This document shows, one piece after another, positions 26,596 to 36,728 of a stretch of DNA of 47,147 nucleotides. The notes below the pieces were generated by a model that saw only the letters and a program-made list of their open reading frames with translations, made no database searches and was not told where the DNA came from. Every line of letters starts with the position of its first letter. The first letter of the stretch is position 1. Source of the DNA: Caldilineaceae bacterium bin5 (GTDB lineage: Bacteria > Chloroflexota > Anaerolineae > Caldilineales > Caldilineaceae); contig MPML01000034.1 in the NCBI GenBank assembly GCA_002238445.1, positions 1-47,147 of the forward strand. Reading direction: 5' to 3'. Made by a program: the position numbers and the translations under genes.

Positions 26596-27660
26596 TCAGG
26601 CCAGGGAGGCCATCACCCCTTCCAACGCTTCTCTGCTTGGCAGAAGCTTGTCTTGCGACAGCTGTGTCAGGGGCGTGTCTGTCAGGTTCAGAAGCTCGGT
26701 GAAGGTGGGCTCTTCTTCGCTGATATACAGGAGCCCGGTGATCAGTTTCTTCTCATCCAGCGAGCGTTGAATTGCGCTGTAGGCTGCTGTGCGATCTTTT
26801 GGATCATGATCCGGATCGATCTTCTTGAGGACTATGCTGCCGCCGTCATGCAGTTCCACCTCGATTTCGTCCTCGTAGTCCTCTATTTCAATCTCTTCAA
26901 ATTCGGGCACGAAGCTCAGATCGTGCAGCCGGACCTCATTGGCCCTGCCGAATCCGTAGCTCTTGGTGGAAGTGTCGTGGTTGTTGAAGGTTACGCAGGG
27001 GCTGATGATATCAAGGACGGCGATGCCGCGGTGATTCATGGCGGCTTTGAGCAGAGTTTCGGACTGCTTGGGATCTCCGGCAAAGCTACGGGCTATAAAC
27101 GTAGCATTGGCTGTTAACGCTTCCATACAGATGTCGAGCGGCGGTAGATCGTTTACGCCTTGATACTTGAGAAACTGGCCCTCGTCGGCGGTTGCGCTGA
27201 ACTGGCCTTTTGTGAGGCCATACACGCCATTATTCTCGACGATATATACCATAGGCAGGTTGCGGCGCACGGCGTGCTTGAACTGGCCAATACCGATTGA
27301 GGCGGAGTCGCCGTCGCCGCTGACGCCGATCACCTGCAGGTTGGTGTTGGCGATGATGGCCCCGGTGGCCACAGAGGGCATACGCCCATGCAGGCTGTTG
27401 AAGCCGTGGCTCCAGCCCAGATAGTAGGCTGGCGTCTTGCTGCTGCAGCCGATTCCGCTGAGCTTTACGACCTGCGTCTGGTCCAGGCCCATTTCCCAGG
27501 CCGCGTTTACTATACGCTGGCTGATGCTGTCGTGGCCGCAGCCTTTGCAAAGTGTAGACGGGCGTCCACGGTAGGCAGTTTTCTCTAAGCCCAGGGGATT
27601 GGTTTTGGCGGGACGTGCGGCGCGGCGCGGCGCCTTTGCGGCGGTGGTTCTGGTACTCAT
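26596..27660 (-). CDS. korB: 2-oxoacid:ferredoxin oxidoreductase, beta subunit
   Basis: 354 residues. It binds thiamine diphosphate: LCKGCGHDSISQRI, GIGCSS, GVSGDGDSASIG and NNGVYGLTKGQFS are the family blocks. With the alpha subunit it carries out reversible CoA- and ferredoxin-dependent oxidation of a 2-oxoacid, by family most likely 2-oxoglutarate. The frame extends upstream to 27732, but ATG 27660 has AGGAG 8 nt before it and overlaps the korA stop by 4 nt, so it is the better start. Confidence 0.9.
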   Translation of the reverse strand: MSTRTTAAKAPRRAARPAKTNPLGLEKTAYRGRPSTLCKGCGHDSISQRIVNAAWEMGLDQTQVVKLSGIGCSSKTPAYYLGWSHGFNSLHGRMPSVATGAIIANTNLQVIGVSGDGDSASIGIGQFKHAVRRNLPMVYIVENNGVYGLTKGQFSATADEGQFLKYQGVNDLPPLDICMEALTANATFIARSFAGDPKQSETLLKAAMNHRGIAVLDIISPCVTFNNHDTSTKSYGFGRANEVRLHDLSFVPEFEEIEIEDYEDEIEVELHDGGSIVLKKIDPDHDPKDRTAAYSAIQRSLDEKKLITGLLYISEEEPTFTELLNLTDTPLTQLSQDKLLPSREALEGVMASLA

Positions 27661-29501
27661 AGCGGTTGCTCCTGTAAAGCCTGCTGAACCTGTTCGACGA
27701 TAAAGCGGGCGCTCAGGGGGAGACCGTCGCACTTTGCGATCGATTTCATTTTCAAAGCCTGCGCCGGCTCCTCGGTGGTCAATATCGAGTGGAGTTGCCC
27801 GTCACTGTTGGCCTCAATCACGAATACTGTTTCATATCTGTCAATGAAGCTGCGGACGGTGGCATCGATGGGCAGCGCCCGCAGGCGCAGGTAGCTGGTG
27901 GCCACGTCGACGGCGGCAAGGCGAGCGCGGCCTTCTTCGACGCCGTCATGGTTGCTGCCCAGGCTGATGATACCAATCCGGGCCTCGTCGTCCTCATCCA
28001 GAACTGGTTCGGGCACCATGGTACGGGCAGTCTCGAACTTCCTTTTCAACCGTTCCAGATTCTGTTCCCAGTCATCGGGGCGCTCACTGTAGTAGCCGTA
28101 CTCGTTGTGTCCGGTGCCGCGCGTGAAGTAGGCGGCCATGTTGTGCTTTGTGCCGGGCAGCGTGCGGTAGGTGACGCCGTCACCGTCGACATCCATATAG
28201 CGCGCCCACGAGCCCTGCCTCTCCTCCAGATCCTCGGCGCTGAGAACTTTGCCGCGCTTGAAGGGGGCGTCCGAATACTCGAACGGTTCTGAAATGTGCG
28301 AATTCATGCCGAGGTCCAGGTCGCTCAGTACGAGCACGAGCGTCTGCAGTTCCTCAGCCAGATCGAAGGCCACGCGGCCGAACTCAAAGCACTCGGCCGG
28401 ATTGGCGGGGAAGAGAACAACGTGTCGGGTGTCTCCATGGCTCATGTAGTAAGCGGCGTGGATGTCGCCCTGCGACGTGCGGGTTGGCAGGCCGGTGCTT
28501 GGCCCCATTCTCTGAATGTCCCAGATAACGGCCGGCACTTCGGCAAAGTAGGAAAGTCCGGCGAACTCGGCCATGAGGCTGATACCGGGCCCGCTCGTAC
28601 AGGTCATCGCCCTGGCCCCCGTCCAGCCCGCGCCGACAACCATACCCATGGCCGCCAACTCATCTTCAGCCTGGATGACGGCGACTGTCGACTTGCCCGT
28701 GTCCGGGTCGGTGCGTAAGGCGGGCGCGTACTTTTCGATCGACTCCGCCAGGCTCGATGACGGCGTGATTGGATACCATGAGGCAAGGGAAAGGCCGCCT
28801 GCCAGGGCACCCAAGGCGCCGGCGGTATTGCCATCCACCAGGATCTTGCCTTCATTGAAGCCCGTCATGCGCTCAACGCGATAGCCGTCGTGGGCCAAAA
28901 CATGTTCGGAGGCCCAATCGATGGCGCTTTCGACCATTTTCATGTTGAGGCCGGCCGCCTTCTCTTTGCCCTCGAAGTGGTGAAGAAGCGCGGCCTCGAT
29001 TTCGGCCGGTTCGATGCCCAGAAGCTCTGCGAGGACGCCTACATAGACCATATTGGCCACATAGTCGCGCAGAGCATGGGGCAGGCCAGCCTCTTTGACC
29101 AGGTCCTTGACAGGCATTGGATAGTAGGTGACGTCTTTACGATGGTTGGCTATCGGCAAAGTGTCGTCATAGAAGACTATGCCGCCGGGGACGACCCTAT
29201 CCATATCCTCGGCCACGGTGCGGCCGTTCATACAGACCTGGATGTCGGTCATTTCCCTGCGAGCCAGGAAGCCGTCCTTACTCAGGCGAATGATGTACCA
29301 GGTGGGCAGGCCCTGAATATTGCTGGGGAACAGGTTCTTGCCGTTTATGGGGATCCCCATTTTGAAAAGGGCGCGCAGTAGGACACCGTTGCTGGTCTGG
29401 CTACCGGAACCGTTCGCAGTTGCGACATTAATAGCGAAATCATTGACGGCCGCCGGCGCGTCCGGCTTTGCAATCAGCGCTTCCCGAACTGCAACACTCA
29501 T
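27657..29501 (-). CDS. korA: 2-oxoacid:ferredoxin oxidoreductase, fused gamma-alpha subunit
   Basis: 614 residues: an N-terminal gamma domain (about 20-200; GSGSQTSNGVLLRALFKMG) fused to the alpha chain (about 215-600; GNTAGALGALAGGLSLASWYPITPSSSLAE, TCTSGPGISLMAEFAGLS). This order is the KorA type for 2-oxoglutarate or related acids. It depends on KorB for thiamine diphosphate. The start overlaps the GntR stop by 4 nt, with AAGGAG about 8 nt before the ATG. Confidence 0.92.
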   Translation of the reverse strand: MSVAVREALIAKPDAPAAVNDFAINVATANGSGSQTSNGVLLRALFKMGIPINGKNLFPSNIQGLPTWYIIRLSKDGFLARREMTDIQVCMNGRTVAEDMDRVVPGGIVFYDDTLPIANHRKDVTYYPMPVKDLVKEAGLPHALRDYVANMVYVGVLAELLGIEPAEIEAALLHHFEGKEKAAGLNMKMVESAIDWASEHVLAHDGYRVERMTGFNEGKILVDGNTAGALGALAGGLSLASWYPITPSSSLAESIEKYAPALRTDPDTGKSTVAVIQAEDELAAMGMVVGAGWTGARAMTCTSGPGISLMAEFAGLSYFAEVPAVIWDIQRMGPSTGLPTRTSQGDIHAAYYMSHGDTRHVVLFPANPAECFEFGRVAFDLAEELQTLVLVLSDLDLGMNSHISEPFEYSDAPFKRGKVLSAEDLEERQGSWARYMDVDGDGVTYRTLPGTKHNMAAYFTRGTGHNEYGYYSERPDDWEQNLERLKRKFETARTMVPEPVLDEDDEARIGIISLGSNHDGVEEGRARLAAVDVATSYLRLRALPIDATVRSFIDRYETVFVIEANSDGQLHSILTTEEPAQALKMKSIAKCDGLPLSARFIVEQVQQALQEQPL

Positions 29502-30229
29502 GCTTTACTCCTTACGTTAGTGGTCAGCTCTGCTTCAGAATCCTGGGGTAAATTGTTGCGAGAGACGCCCCGGATCCGCAGCAGCAGCAAGTGCTCCTCA
29601 TTCAATGCCCTGGCCTCGTCGACCAGGCCCTTTTCGATGGCACCCGCGATTCGTTCGTGATAGCTCCAGACCTCGGTCAGATAGTCGTAGTCTGCGTACA
29701 GATTCAGTTCGACGGCTTCGTATGCGTCCCAGTAGGCTTCCAGCAGTCCGGTCGCGAACAGGTTGTCCAGCCTTCGAAAGATCGTCAAGTGAAATGCACG
29801 GTGTTCCTGGTGCGGTATCTGGATGCGGCTCTGCTGAAGTTTGTGCCATGCAAGCGAGACGTACTGCTTGAGGTCCTGCTTGTCGGCAGCAGTCAGGGCG
29901 AGAACGGCCGGCTGCCAGAATGCGCTTTCGATGCCGTTACGCAGCTCACTGAATTCGCGGAAGAGGCGTTCGTTGGTAGCGAGACCGAACATCAGGCTGG
30001 CGCGGGCAGCAGGGGTGAAGCTGTAGCTGTTGCATTCGATTCCGCGGCGGGGGCGGGCAGCCACTAATCCGAGAACGCGGGCGCCCTCCAACTGTTCGCG
30101 CAGTTTTCCAATGCTGACACCCAATTCATCGCTGAGTTCATTCAACGATGGCAGCCTGGCGCCGGGTACGAAACCGCTATTCACGATGTAGTGCAGAAGC
30201 TCGGAGTTGCCGTGCAGTTGCTTGATCAT
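29498..30229 (-). CDS. GntR-family regulator with FCD domain
   Basis: 243 residues: an N-terminal winged helix (LPSLNELSDELGVSIGKLREQL) and a C-terminal all-helical FCD ligand-binding domain with metal-type residues (HRAFHLTIFRRLDN, SYHERIAGAIEKG). These regulators bind organic acids and usually repress their own operon. Being the first gene of gntR-korA-korB and coupled to korA by a 4-nt overlap, it probably controls the oxidoreductase in response to a 2-oxoacid or other acid. Confidence 0.88.
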   Translation of the reverse strand: MIKQLHGNSELLHYIVNSGFVPGARLPSLNELSDELGVSIGKLREQLEGARVLGLVAARPRRGIECNSYSFTPAARASLMFGLATNERLFREFSELRNGIESAFWQPAVLALTAADKQDLKQYVSLAWHKLQQSRIQIPHQEHRAFHLTIFRRLDNLFATGLLEAYWDAYEAVELNLYADYDYLTEVWSYHERIAGAIEKGLVDEARALNEEHLLLLRIRGVSRNNLPQDSEAELTTNVRSKA

Positions 30230-30310
30230 GTTGACGCGGGACCCACTACAAACTTTGCCTTGGACAAGGAAATCATTGGATTAATTATATCAATACTATC
30301 AAACAGGCTG

Positions 30311-30339
30311 ATCGTACTGTATTGTGCACGAAATGTCAA
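30311..30339 (-). promoter_or_regulatory. Promoter of gntR-korA-korB
   Basis: On the minus strand: a perfect TTGACA (30334-30339), a 17-bp spacer and TACGAT (30311-30316). Just downstream is an AT-rich stretch (30279-30305) containing a second TATAAT-like box and the repeated unit TTGATAgt/aTTGATAta, a fair candidate operator for the regulator. The leader is about 75 nt. Confidence 0.65.
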
Positions 30340-30421
30340 TATGAAGATCAGGCGAATTGTAGTCGTTGGGCCGGGGTCGTTGTCTTGTCCGGCGTGACCC
30401 TTGCGCCGTGGGGCAGGGCGC

Positions 30422-31639
30422 TTAGCGGTCCGCTCCTTCCCCATCTTTCTGATTGAGCGCGAGTTGTGAAAAGGCGGCTTCGGCAAGCAGCGCGACGCCG
30501 GTGGGCATTACACTTTCTTCGAAATCGAAAGTGGGGCTGTGGTGCGGACTGTAGAACCCTTTTTCAGGGTTGGCCGCGCCGACCAGGACGAAGCAGCCTG
30601 GAGCCCGGTTCAGGAATTCGGCCATGTCCTCGCCCACCATCATCGGGGGAATCTGGGTGACATTCTGTGCGCCGACAACGTCGTTGGCAACGCCATCCAT
30701 CAGCCGGGCGCCGGCTTCAGAATTGGAAGTCGGCGGCACGCAGTTCTGAATATTGAATTCGTAGGTAGCGCCGAGGGCCTGGCAGACGCCGGCGCAGATT
30801 TCGTCGATACGCTGGATGAGCAGGTTGCGCACATCCTGCTCGAAGCTGCGGATCGTACCTGCTAGTTCAGCTCGTTCCGAGATGACATTGGCTGCATTTC
30901 CGCTCTGGAACGAGCCTATGGTAACGACCGCGGTATCGGACGGATTGACGTTGCGGGCCACGATGCTTTGCAGCGCGGTCACCAGCTGACAGGCGACATA
31001 GGTTGCGTCGATGGTGTCATGGGGGGTAGCACCGTGGCCGCCCTTTCCGTGAACTGAAAGGGTGAACATATCGGCCGCTGCCCACAGCGGGCCGGGTTGG
31101 ACGACAACCTGATTGTAGGGGAGCCGGCTCCACAGATGCAGCCCGTAGGCGGCAGCCGGTTGGGGCTCGTCGAGCGCACCGTCCTCAATCATGGCAAGCG
31201 CGCCGCCCAAGCCTTCCTCGGCGGGCTGGAAAACGAGCTTGACCCGTCCCGGCAGCTCGTTGCGGTGGCGCGTCAACAGCTGCGCGACACCCATGCCGAT
31301 GGCGGTGTGGCCATCATGTCCGCAGGCGTGCATTACACCGGCGTTTTCAGAGGCGTAGGGTAGTCCGGTCTCCTCGTGAATGGGGAGTGCGTCCATATCA
31401 AAGCGCAACATGACGGTCTCGCTGCCGGCTTGCGGATCGTCCGGTTCCACCATGGCGATTACGCCGGTTTTGCCGACACCGGTGCTCACCTCCAGCCCCA
31501 GTTCCTGCAGATGCGCGGCGACTACGCCAGCTGTGCGCACTTCCTGGAAGCCCAGCTCCGGGTGGCGATGGAAATCTCGGCGCCATTCAACGAGTTTGGG
31601 AAGCAGTTCGTCGGCTTCTTTTTGGATCCACTCTTGCAC
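30422..31639 (-). CDS. M20-family amidohydrolase (hippurate/N-acyl amino acid hydrolase type)
   Basis: 405 residues. M20D metal and catalytic residues are in place: HACGHDGH, FQPAEEG, YGLHLWS and the C-terminal HHSPTFDFEE. The dimerisation domain (GKGGHGATPHDTIDA) lies between. The family removes acyl groups from amino acids or auxin-like conjugates. It is transcribed in the same direction as gntR-kor but separated by 192 nt that hold their promoter, so it forms its own unit. Confidence 0.9.
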   Translation of the reverse strand: MQEWIQKEADELLPKLVEWRRDFHRHPELGFQEVRTAGVVAAHLQELGLEVSTGVGKTGVIAMVEPDDPQAGSETVMLRFDMDALPIHEETGLPYASENAGVMHACGHDGHTAIGMGVAQLLTRHRNELPGRVKLVFQPAEEGLGGALAMIEDGALDEPQPAAAYGLHLWSRLPYNQVVVQPGPLWAAADMFTLSVHGKGGHGATPHDTIDATYVACQLVTALQSIVARNVNPSDTAVVTIGSFQSGNAANVISERAELAGTIRSFEQDVRNLLIQRIDEICAGVCQALGATYEFNIQNCVPPTSNSEAGARLMDGVANDVVGAQNVTQIPPMMVGEDMAEFLNRAPGCFVLVGAANPEKGFYSPHHSPTFDFEESVMPTGVALLAEAAFSQLALNQKDGEGADR

Positions 31640-32083
31640 GATTTACTCTCCTGTCTGGCTTAGCGCGCCTCTTTCCCAGCCTGAATTTTTCGCAGGGCGG
31701 GCAACAACTCCGGCCTGGCCCTATTGTAACAGTTGTTCTACCGATCGCCATATGTTTTTTCTTGTCTGACACCTGCATTCGTCCTGCGTCAAGCGGCACT
31801 GTGGGCCATCAAAGCCAGCCGGTACGTCGTAGAGTCAGTGTCACGGGCGGTTTCTTGAGAATGACGGCCGTTCGTAGTTCTGGTGTAACTAGCAGGATGT
31901 CCCTGATTTCGGTATACTGCACAGGAATGTGCGTGGTCAGCAGGCTGCGTCCAAGCACTGGGTTCAAGCCCTGTGTCCAAGCACTGCGTCAGAAGGGGGC
32001 GCGCAAGCCTGTTCTGACTTAGAGACCGGGCGGAGCAGCAGTTCCGGCATTCACAATTCGGGACAACCAGAGAAGGGAATACA
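31640..32083. other. Intergenic region between divergent genes
   Basis: A 444-base stretch between the M20 and VOC genes. I see no convincing gene. It holds TATACT at about 31914-31919 and a short direct repeat (separate entry). Upstream controls of both flanking genes are expected here. Confidence 0.45.
31949..31986. repeat. 12-bp direct repeat, 26-bp period
   Basis: GTCCAAGCACTG occurs at 31949-31960 and again at 31975-31986. The period is near two and a half helical turns. It could be a regulator site ahead of the VOC-moeA operon or chance. Confidence 0.45.
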
Positions 32084-32473
32084 ATGTCAATGATTACCGG
32101 AATCGCCGAAATCGTTCTGTGGGCACGTGATAAGCAGAAAGCGGTTGCGTTCTACAAGGACCTGCTGGGGCTGGAGGTGATTTCTGCGCCCGAGCTGCCC
32201 AATGTTTTCCTCAAAGCGGGCGAAGGCGCGGCCGGTATTCCCCAGATGATCGTAATCGTGCCAATGCCGCCGGAGATTGCGGAGAAGCCGCCCGGTCACC
32301 AGCTGCATCACCTGGCGTTCGAGTTGCCGGCTGAAAGTTTTGACGCGCAGGAGCAGGCGCTGCGGGCGGCCGGCTACGAGCCGCGGGGCGGTACGCATCC
32401 GGTGCTTGCCAGTCGGACAATTTATATCGACGACCCGGACGGAAACGAGGTCGAACTGATCTGCCAGCTGTAA
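32084..32473 (+). CDS. VOC-superfamily (glyoxalase-like) protein
   Basis: 129 residues with a paired beta-alpha-beta-beta-beta layout. Family landmarks include AEIVLWARDKQKAVAFYKDL, HQLHHLAFELP (metal-ligand His) and YIDDPDGNEVELI (metal-ligand Glu). The reaction cannot be told: glyoxalase, dioxygenase and resistance proteins share this fold. AAGGGA lies 6 nt before the ATG. It precedes the molybdenum cofactor genes by 36 nt and may ride in their operon. Confidence 0.85.
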   Translation: MSMITGIAEIVLWARDKQKAVAFYKDLLGLEVISAPELPNVFLKAGEGAAGIPQMIVIVPMPPEIAEKPPGHQLHHLAFELPAESFDAQEQALRAAGYEPRGGTHPVLASRTIYIDDPDGNEVELICQL

Positions 32474-32509
32474 GCGGTTGGCTTCCAAAAGGGGACGCGC
32501 AGAGGAACT

Positions 32510-33754
32510 ATGACGAGATCATCCTATTCCATGTTGTCGGTCGAAGAGGCATTGGAAGTTACGCTGGCGCAGACAAAGCCGCTGGCGCCGGAGCACCGCT
32601 CACTTGCGATGGTTCGAGGGGCGATACTGGCGGCTGACATTGCCGCGCAGGAGCCGCTGCCGCCGTTTCCCGCCTCTACAATGGACGGCTACGCGGTCGT
32701 GGCCGCCGATGGCCCGGGCGACTATCCCCTGGTTGGTGAGGTGAGTGCAGGGGCGCTGGCTGAATTCAGCGTTGAACCCGGCACGGTCGCTTACATCACG
32801 ACCGGTGCGCCCTTGCCCGCGGGGGCAGACGCGGTTGTGATGGTCGAAGAGACGGAACGGTTGGAGATGGGCGCCGGTGCTCCTCTCGTCCGTATCAAGG
32901 AGCGGTTGCAGGCTGGCACCAACGTCCGGCCGATAGGAATTGATGTGCAGGCCGGCCAGACCGTGCTGGCGGCCGGAGAGCGACTGGACGCCGCCGAAGT
33001 CGGGCTGCTGGCCACGGCGGGATTCGTAGATATACCTGTCTTTCCCCGTCCCAAGGTTGCGGTCTTGTCGACAGGCGACGAACTGGTCGAGCCGGGGGAA
33101 CCGCTGGGACCGGGCCAGATCCGCGACAGCAACCGGGCGATGCTGGTGGCTGCCATCTACGCGGCGGGTGGGGAGCCGATTGACCTGGGTATTTCAGGTG
33201 ACACGCAGGAGGCGCTTGAGGCACGTGTTCAGGATGGTTTGGCGCGGGCCGATATTTTGCTGACATCCGGCGGCGTTTCGATGGGAGAGCTCGATCTGGT
33301 CAAGCCCTTGCTCGAACATGCCGGCACCGTGCATTTTGGGCGCGTGCGCATGAAGCCGGGCAAGCCGGTGACCTTTGCCACGGCTGATGTGGAAGGGGGG
33401 CGACGGCTGGTGTTCGGGCTGCCGGGCAATCCGGTCAGCAGTCTCGTGACGTTTTATCTGTTTGTCGTGCCGGCGTTGCGAAAGATGGCCGGCTGGAAGG
33501 AGCCGGGCCTGCGCCAGGTACAGGCGCGGCTGGCACAGCCCTTGCCCTTGGACGCGTACCGGCCTGAGTATCACCGCGCCACGTTGCGCTGGGATGATGG
33601 CCAGGCCTGCTTCGTGGCCAGCAGCACCGGAATCCAGGCAAGCAGCCGGCTTCTGAGCATGCGTACGGCGAACGCGCTGCTGGCGCTGCCTCAGCGGGAG
33701 GGTGTGTTGGCCGCGGGCGAGTGTGTCGAAGCGCTGTTGATCGGGGAAATCTGA
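32510..33754 (+). CDS. moeA: Molybdopterin molybdenumtransferase
   Basis: 414 residues, full length. MoeA inserts molybdate into adenylylated molybdopterin. Seen: the N-terminal [13 protein letters not shown] block, [16 protein letters not shown], the MPT-binding [13 protein letters not shown] / IRDSNRAML / [11 protein letters not shown] stretch and [13 protein letters not shown]. It starts a run moeA-moaC-moaD-moaE on one strand; moaA, moaB/mogA and mobA are not in the window. Confidence 0.95.
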   Translation: MTRSSYSMLSVEEALEVTLAQTKPLAPEHRSLAMVRGAILAADIAAQEPLPPFPASTMDGYAVVAADGPGDYPLVGEVSAGALAEFSVEPGTVAYITTGAPLPAGADAVVMVEETERLEMGAGAPLVRIKERLQAGTNVRPIGIDVQAGQTVLAAGERLDAAEVGLLATAGFVDIPVFPRPKVAVLSTGDELVEPGEPLGPGQIRDSNRAMLVAAIYAAGGEPIDLGISGDTQEALEARVQDGLARADILLTSGGVSMGELDLVKPLLEHAGTVHFGRVRMKPGKPVTFATADVEGGRRLVFGLPGNPVSSLVTFYLFVVPALRKMAGWKEPGLRQVQARLAQPLPLDAYRPEYHRATLRWDDGQACFVASSTGIQASSRLLSMRTANALLALPQREGVLAAGECVEALLIGEI

Positions 33755-33773
33755 GGAGCTCTCGGTTCAAACC

Positions 33774-34283
33774 ATGTCTGAACTGACCCATCTTGACAAG
33801 GACGGCCGCGCTTCGATGGTGGACGTTGGCCACAAGGATACAACCAGCCGCGAGGCTGTAGCCGAGGGCAGCGTCACGATGGCGCCGGCGACCCTGGCCG
33901 CGATTCGAGATGGGGCCGTGCCTAAGGGGGACGTGCTCTCTTCGGCTCGAATCGCAGGCATAATGGCGGCGAAGCGCACGCCTGACTTGATTCCCCTTTG
34001 TCATCCTCTGCCACTGACCAAGATCTCTGTCGAGTTTGAGATAGACGAGCAGGCGAGCCGGGTCGTCATCGTCGCGACGGTCCGCTGCAATGGCCGGACC
34101 GGTGTCGAGATGGAGGCGCTTACGGCTGTCAGCGTGGCCGCGCTGACAATCTATGATATGGCCAAGGCGTTGGAAAAGAGGATGACGATAGGCGGCGTAA
34201 GATTACTGGAGAAGAGGGGCGGCAAGTCCGGCGACTGGCAGCGGTCGGCGGCGGCCGCCGCCGATGGAGACGGCAAGACGTGA
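33774..34283 (+). CDS. moaC: Cyclic pyranopterin monophosphate synthase
   Basis: 169 residues. MoaC turns the MoaA product into cyclic pyranopterin monophosphate. Key segments: [29 protein letters not shown] and [21 protein letters not shown]. The family's active-site Lys follows in that last helix. It is 19 nt after moeA and overlaps moaD by 4 nt (GTGA), so the operon is translationally coupled. Confidence 0.95.
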   Translation: MSELTHLDKDGRASMVDVGHKDTTSREAVAEGSVTMAPATLAAIRDGAVPKGDVLSSARIAGIMAAKRTPDLIPLCHPLPLTKISVEFEIDEQASRVVIVATVRCNGRTGVEMEALTAVSVAALTIYDMAKALEKRMTIGGVRLLEKRGGKSGDWQRSAAAAADGDGKT

Positions 34284-34543
34284 ATGTACGGCTGATACTT
34301 TTTGCCGGACTGCGTCAGGCGGCCGGCTTCAAGCGGGAAACGGTCTGCTTACCAGAAGCTGCCACGGTTGGCGAGCTGCTCGAGAGCCGCCTGCCAGGTT
34401 TCCTTGATCGGACTTTCTACGTTGCGGTAAACGAGGAGTTTGCGCAGCGAGACACGGTCTTGCAAGACGGCGATGAGGTCGCGCTGCTGCCGCCTGTTTC
34501 CGGGGGCGAGTTATTCCCGCGGCGGCGCAGTCTTCGATTGTAA
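34280..34543 (+). CDS. moaD: Molybdopterin synthase sulfur carrier MoaD with C-terminal extension
   Basis: 87 residues, ubiquitin-like fold ([27 protein letters not shown]). MoaD normally ends in Gly-Gly, which becomes the thiocarboxylate. Here GG is followed by 11 more residues, [11 protein letters not shown], before TAA at 34541-34543. The extension must be removed, or the protein cannot act as usual. The codons after the stop stay open in the same frame into moaE. The start is GTG 34280, overlapping the moaC stop. Confidence 0.9.
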   Translation: MNVRLILFAGLRQAAGFKRETVCLPEAATVGELLESRLPGFLDRTFYVAVNEEFAQRDTVLQDGDEVALLPPVSGGELFPRRRSLRL

Positions 34544-34570
34544 CTTAAGCTGAAACGGTTGGAAGAGGAC

Positions 34571-35053
34571 ATGTCCGCCAAACTTTTTGAAATCACGAAA
34601 CAGCCGCTTTCGCAGGATGATATTTTGCGCCGGGTCAGCCGCTTTGACTGCGGGGGCGTGGTTACATTTGCGGGAACGGTGCGGGGATCGACGGCCACAG
34701 ACGGCGGCGCGCGTGAGACCGACTTCCTGGTATATGAGGCGTATTTGCCCATGGCTGAAAAGATGATGGCGCGCATCGGTGACGAGATTCAGGAGCGCTG
34801 GCCCCTGGTAAAGGGCGTCAGCATACTGCATCGGATTGGTCGCTGCGACGTCGAAGAGCCGACTGTTTTGATAGCAGTCGCCACCCCTCACCGTGATGAC
34901 GGCTGCTTTGAGGCCTGCCGCTACGCGATTGAGCGTCTCAAGGAGATCGTGCCGATTTGGAAGCAGGAGAACTGGCGGGACGGTGAGGTCTGGGTTGAAG
35001 GGCCGCGGCAGCCTGAGTTGGATGTTGGTTCGCCGGATGGTCTGCAGGGATAG
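34571..35053 (+). CDS. moaE: Molybdopterin synthase catalytic subunit
   Basis: 160 residues. MoaE converts cyclic pyranopterin monophosphate to molybdopterin using sulfur from MoaD. Conserved blocks: [41 protein letters not shown] and [21 protein letters not shown], which holds the catalytic Lys. ATG 34571 has GGAAGAGG just before it; TTG 34559 in the same frame is possible. It lies in the same reading frame as moaD with one stop codon and nine sense codons between. Confidence 0.93.
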   Translation: MSAKLFEITKQPLSQDDILRRVSRFDCGGVVTFAGTVRGSTATDGGARETDFLVYEAYLPMAEKMMARIGDEIQERWPLVKGVSILHRIGRCDVEEPTVLIAVATPHRDDGCFEACRYAIERLKEIVPIWKQENWRDGEVWVEGPRQPELDVGSPDGLQG

Positions 35054-35054
35054 C

Positions 35055-35093
35055 GTCGAGCCTTCCGCAGGCAATTGGAAGGTCCGGCTCGAC
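35055..35093 (+). terminator. Hairpin after the molybdenum cofactor operon
   Basis: GTCGAGCC (35055-35062) pairs with GGCTCGAC (35086-35093), with an inner CCTTCC/GGAAGG extension and a 3-nt bulge. It starts just after the moaE stop. No T-run follows. Confidence 0.55.
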
Positions 35094-35352
35094 TAAGTAA
35101 GCGGGTTTGAAGCGCTGGCGGGGGCCGTAAAGCCTGACCTTCATGGAGACGGAAATGCAGCGCAATTCGCTTGTTTCGGCCCAGGCGAGAGGCTGCCAGT
35201 CGTGATGGCATATGAAAACGGGGCAACTGGCCGGCTTCGCAGGCGGCGGCGATTTGGGCAGCATGTGGCTGCAACCGGGAAAACGCAACTGAGCTTCGTA
35301 GTTTTGGTTGGCGAAGGGTTGTCTAGCGAACCACGCGTGGGCAGCGAATTTT

Positions 35353-35381
35353 TTGGCAGCTGGCCTTCCTCATGCTAAAAT
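35353..35381 (+). promoter_or_regulatory. Strong sigma70-like promoter of rnpB
   Basis: TTGGCA (35353-35358, 5/6), a 17-bp spacer, TAAAAT (35376-35381, 5/6). Predicted start near 35388, about 65 nt before the first rnpB helix, so the RNA would need 5' trimming. The 260 bases between the moaE hairpin and this promoter hold nothing I recognise. Confidence 0.7.
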
Positions 35382-35452
35382 AGGTGGTTGTGAATCCGGC
35401 CAAGTTTGTGTAGGAAAGGCCGTATGTTCTGAGATTTTCGGTGTTGAGGTTC

Positions 35453-35907
<455 letters not shown>

Positions 35908-35908
<1 letters not shown>

Positions 35909-35943
35909 CGAAGGTTGGCCTGAGTAGGGGAAGAAACCTTCGA
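35908..35943 (+). terminator. Hairpin at the rnpB 3' end
   Basis: TCGAAGGTT (35908-35916) pairs with AACCTTCGA (35935-35943) around an 18-nt loop. No T-run follows; it may be a processing or stabilising element. Confidence 0.4.
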
Positions 35944-36007
35944 CAATCTCAGATGGCTTGCGAGGCTGCTCTGCACAATTGGCGCCGGATAGCTTGCCGG
36001 TATGGAA

Positions 36008-36092
<85 letters not shown>

Positions 36093-36107
36093 TGGAAAAC
36101 AGCGTCC

Positions 36108-36181
<74 letters not shown>

Positions 36182-36231
36182 AGATGTCCTGCCGGGTTCA
36201 CAGTGGTGGTGGAAGTATTAACAATTGATTT

Positions 36232-36305
<74 letters not shown>

Positions 36306-36392
36306 TAGAGGACCGGCCCTTAAGGGGGTGGAGCCGTTGTCGGCGAGCGTGCAGGTTGCTGCGGCTCAGTCGCCTTATGTGTCGGTCCTTTT

Positions 36393-36465
36393 GCCGAGGT
36401 AGCTCAGTTGGTAGAGCAATGGACTGAAAATCCATGTGTCCCCAGTTCAAGTCTGGGCCTCGGCA
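36393..36465 (+). tRNA. tRNA-Phe (anticodon GAA)
   Basis: Acceptor GCCGAGG/CCTCGGC, D arm GCTCAGTTGGTAGAGC, anticodon stem ATGGA-TCCAT with loop CTGAAAA (GAA). Discriminator A; CCA is not encoded. Confidence 0.96.
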
Positions 36466-36580
36466 CCTGAAGGGAGCTCTTTGGTTCTGGCTTTTTTTGT
36501 TTGGCGGGGTTGTGGTGTGCCTGGTGAAGGGGTTTGATCGGCCGGGGAGCAGAGTTTACAGGTCCCGATTCGGCATGAGA

Positions 36581-36653
<73 letters not shown>

Positions 36654-36728
36654 TTTTTCGGGGTGGGGCATGCTCATCTCGGATTGAGTGAATTTGGGAA
36701 GTGGTTTTGTTGTTGGTTAATTGAATAT

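Noticed and set aside
34938..35288. Minus-strand frame of 116 codons downstream of moaE
   Set aside because: Half of it is antisense to moaE, it crosses the operon hairpin and has no ribosome site. A short real gene cannot be fully excluded.
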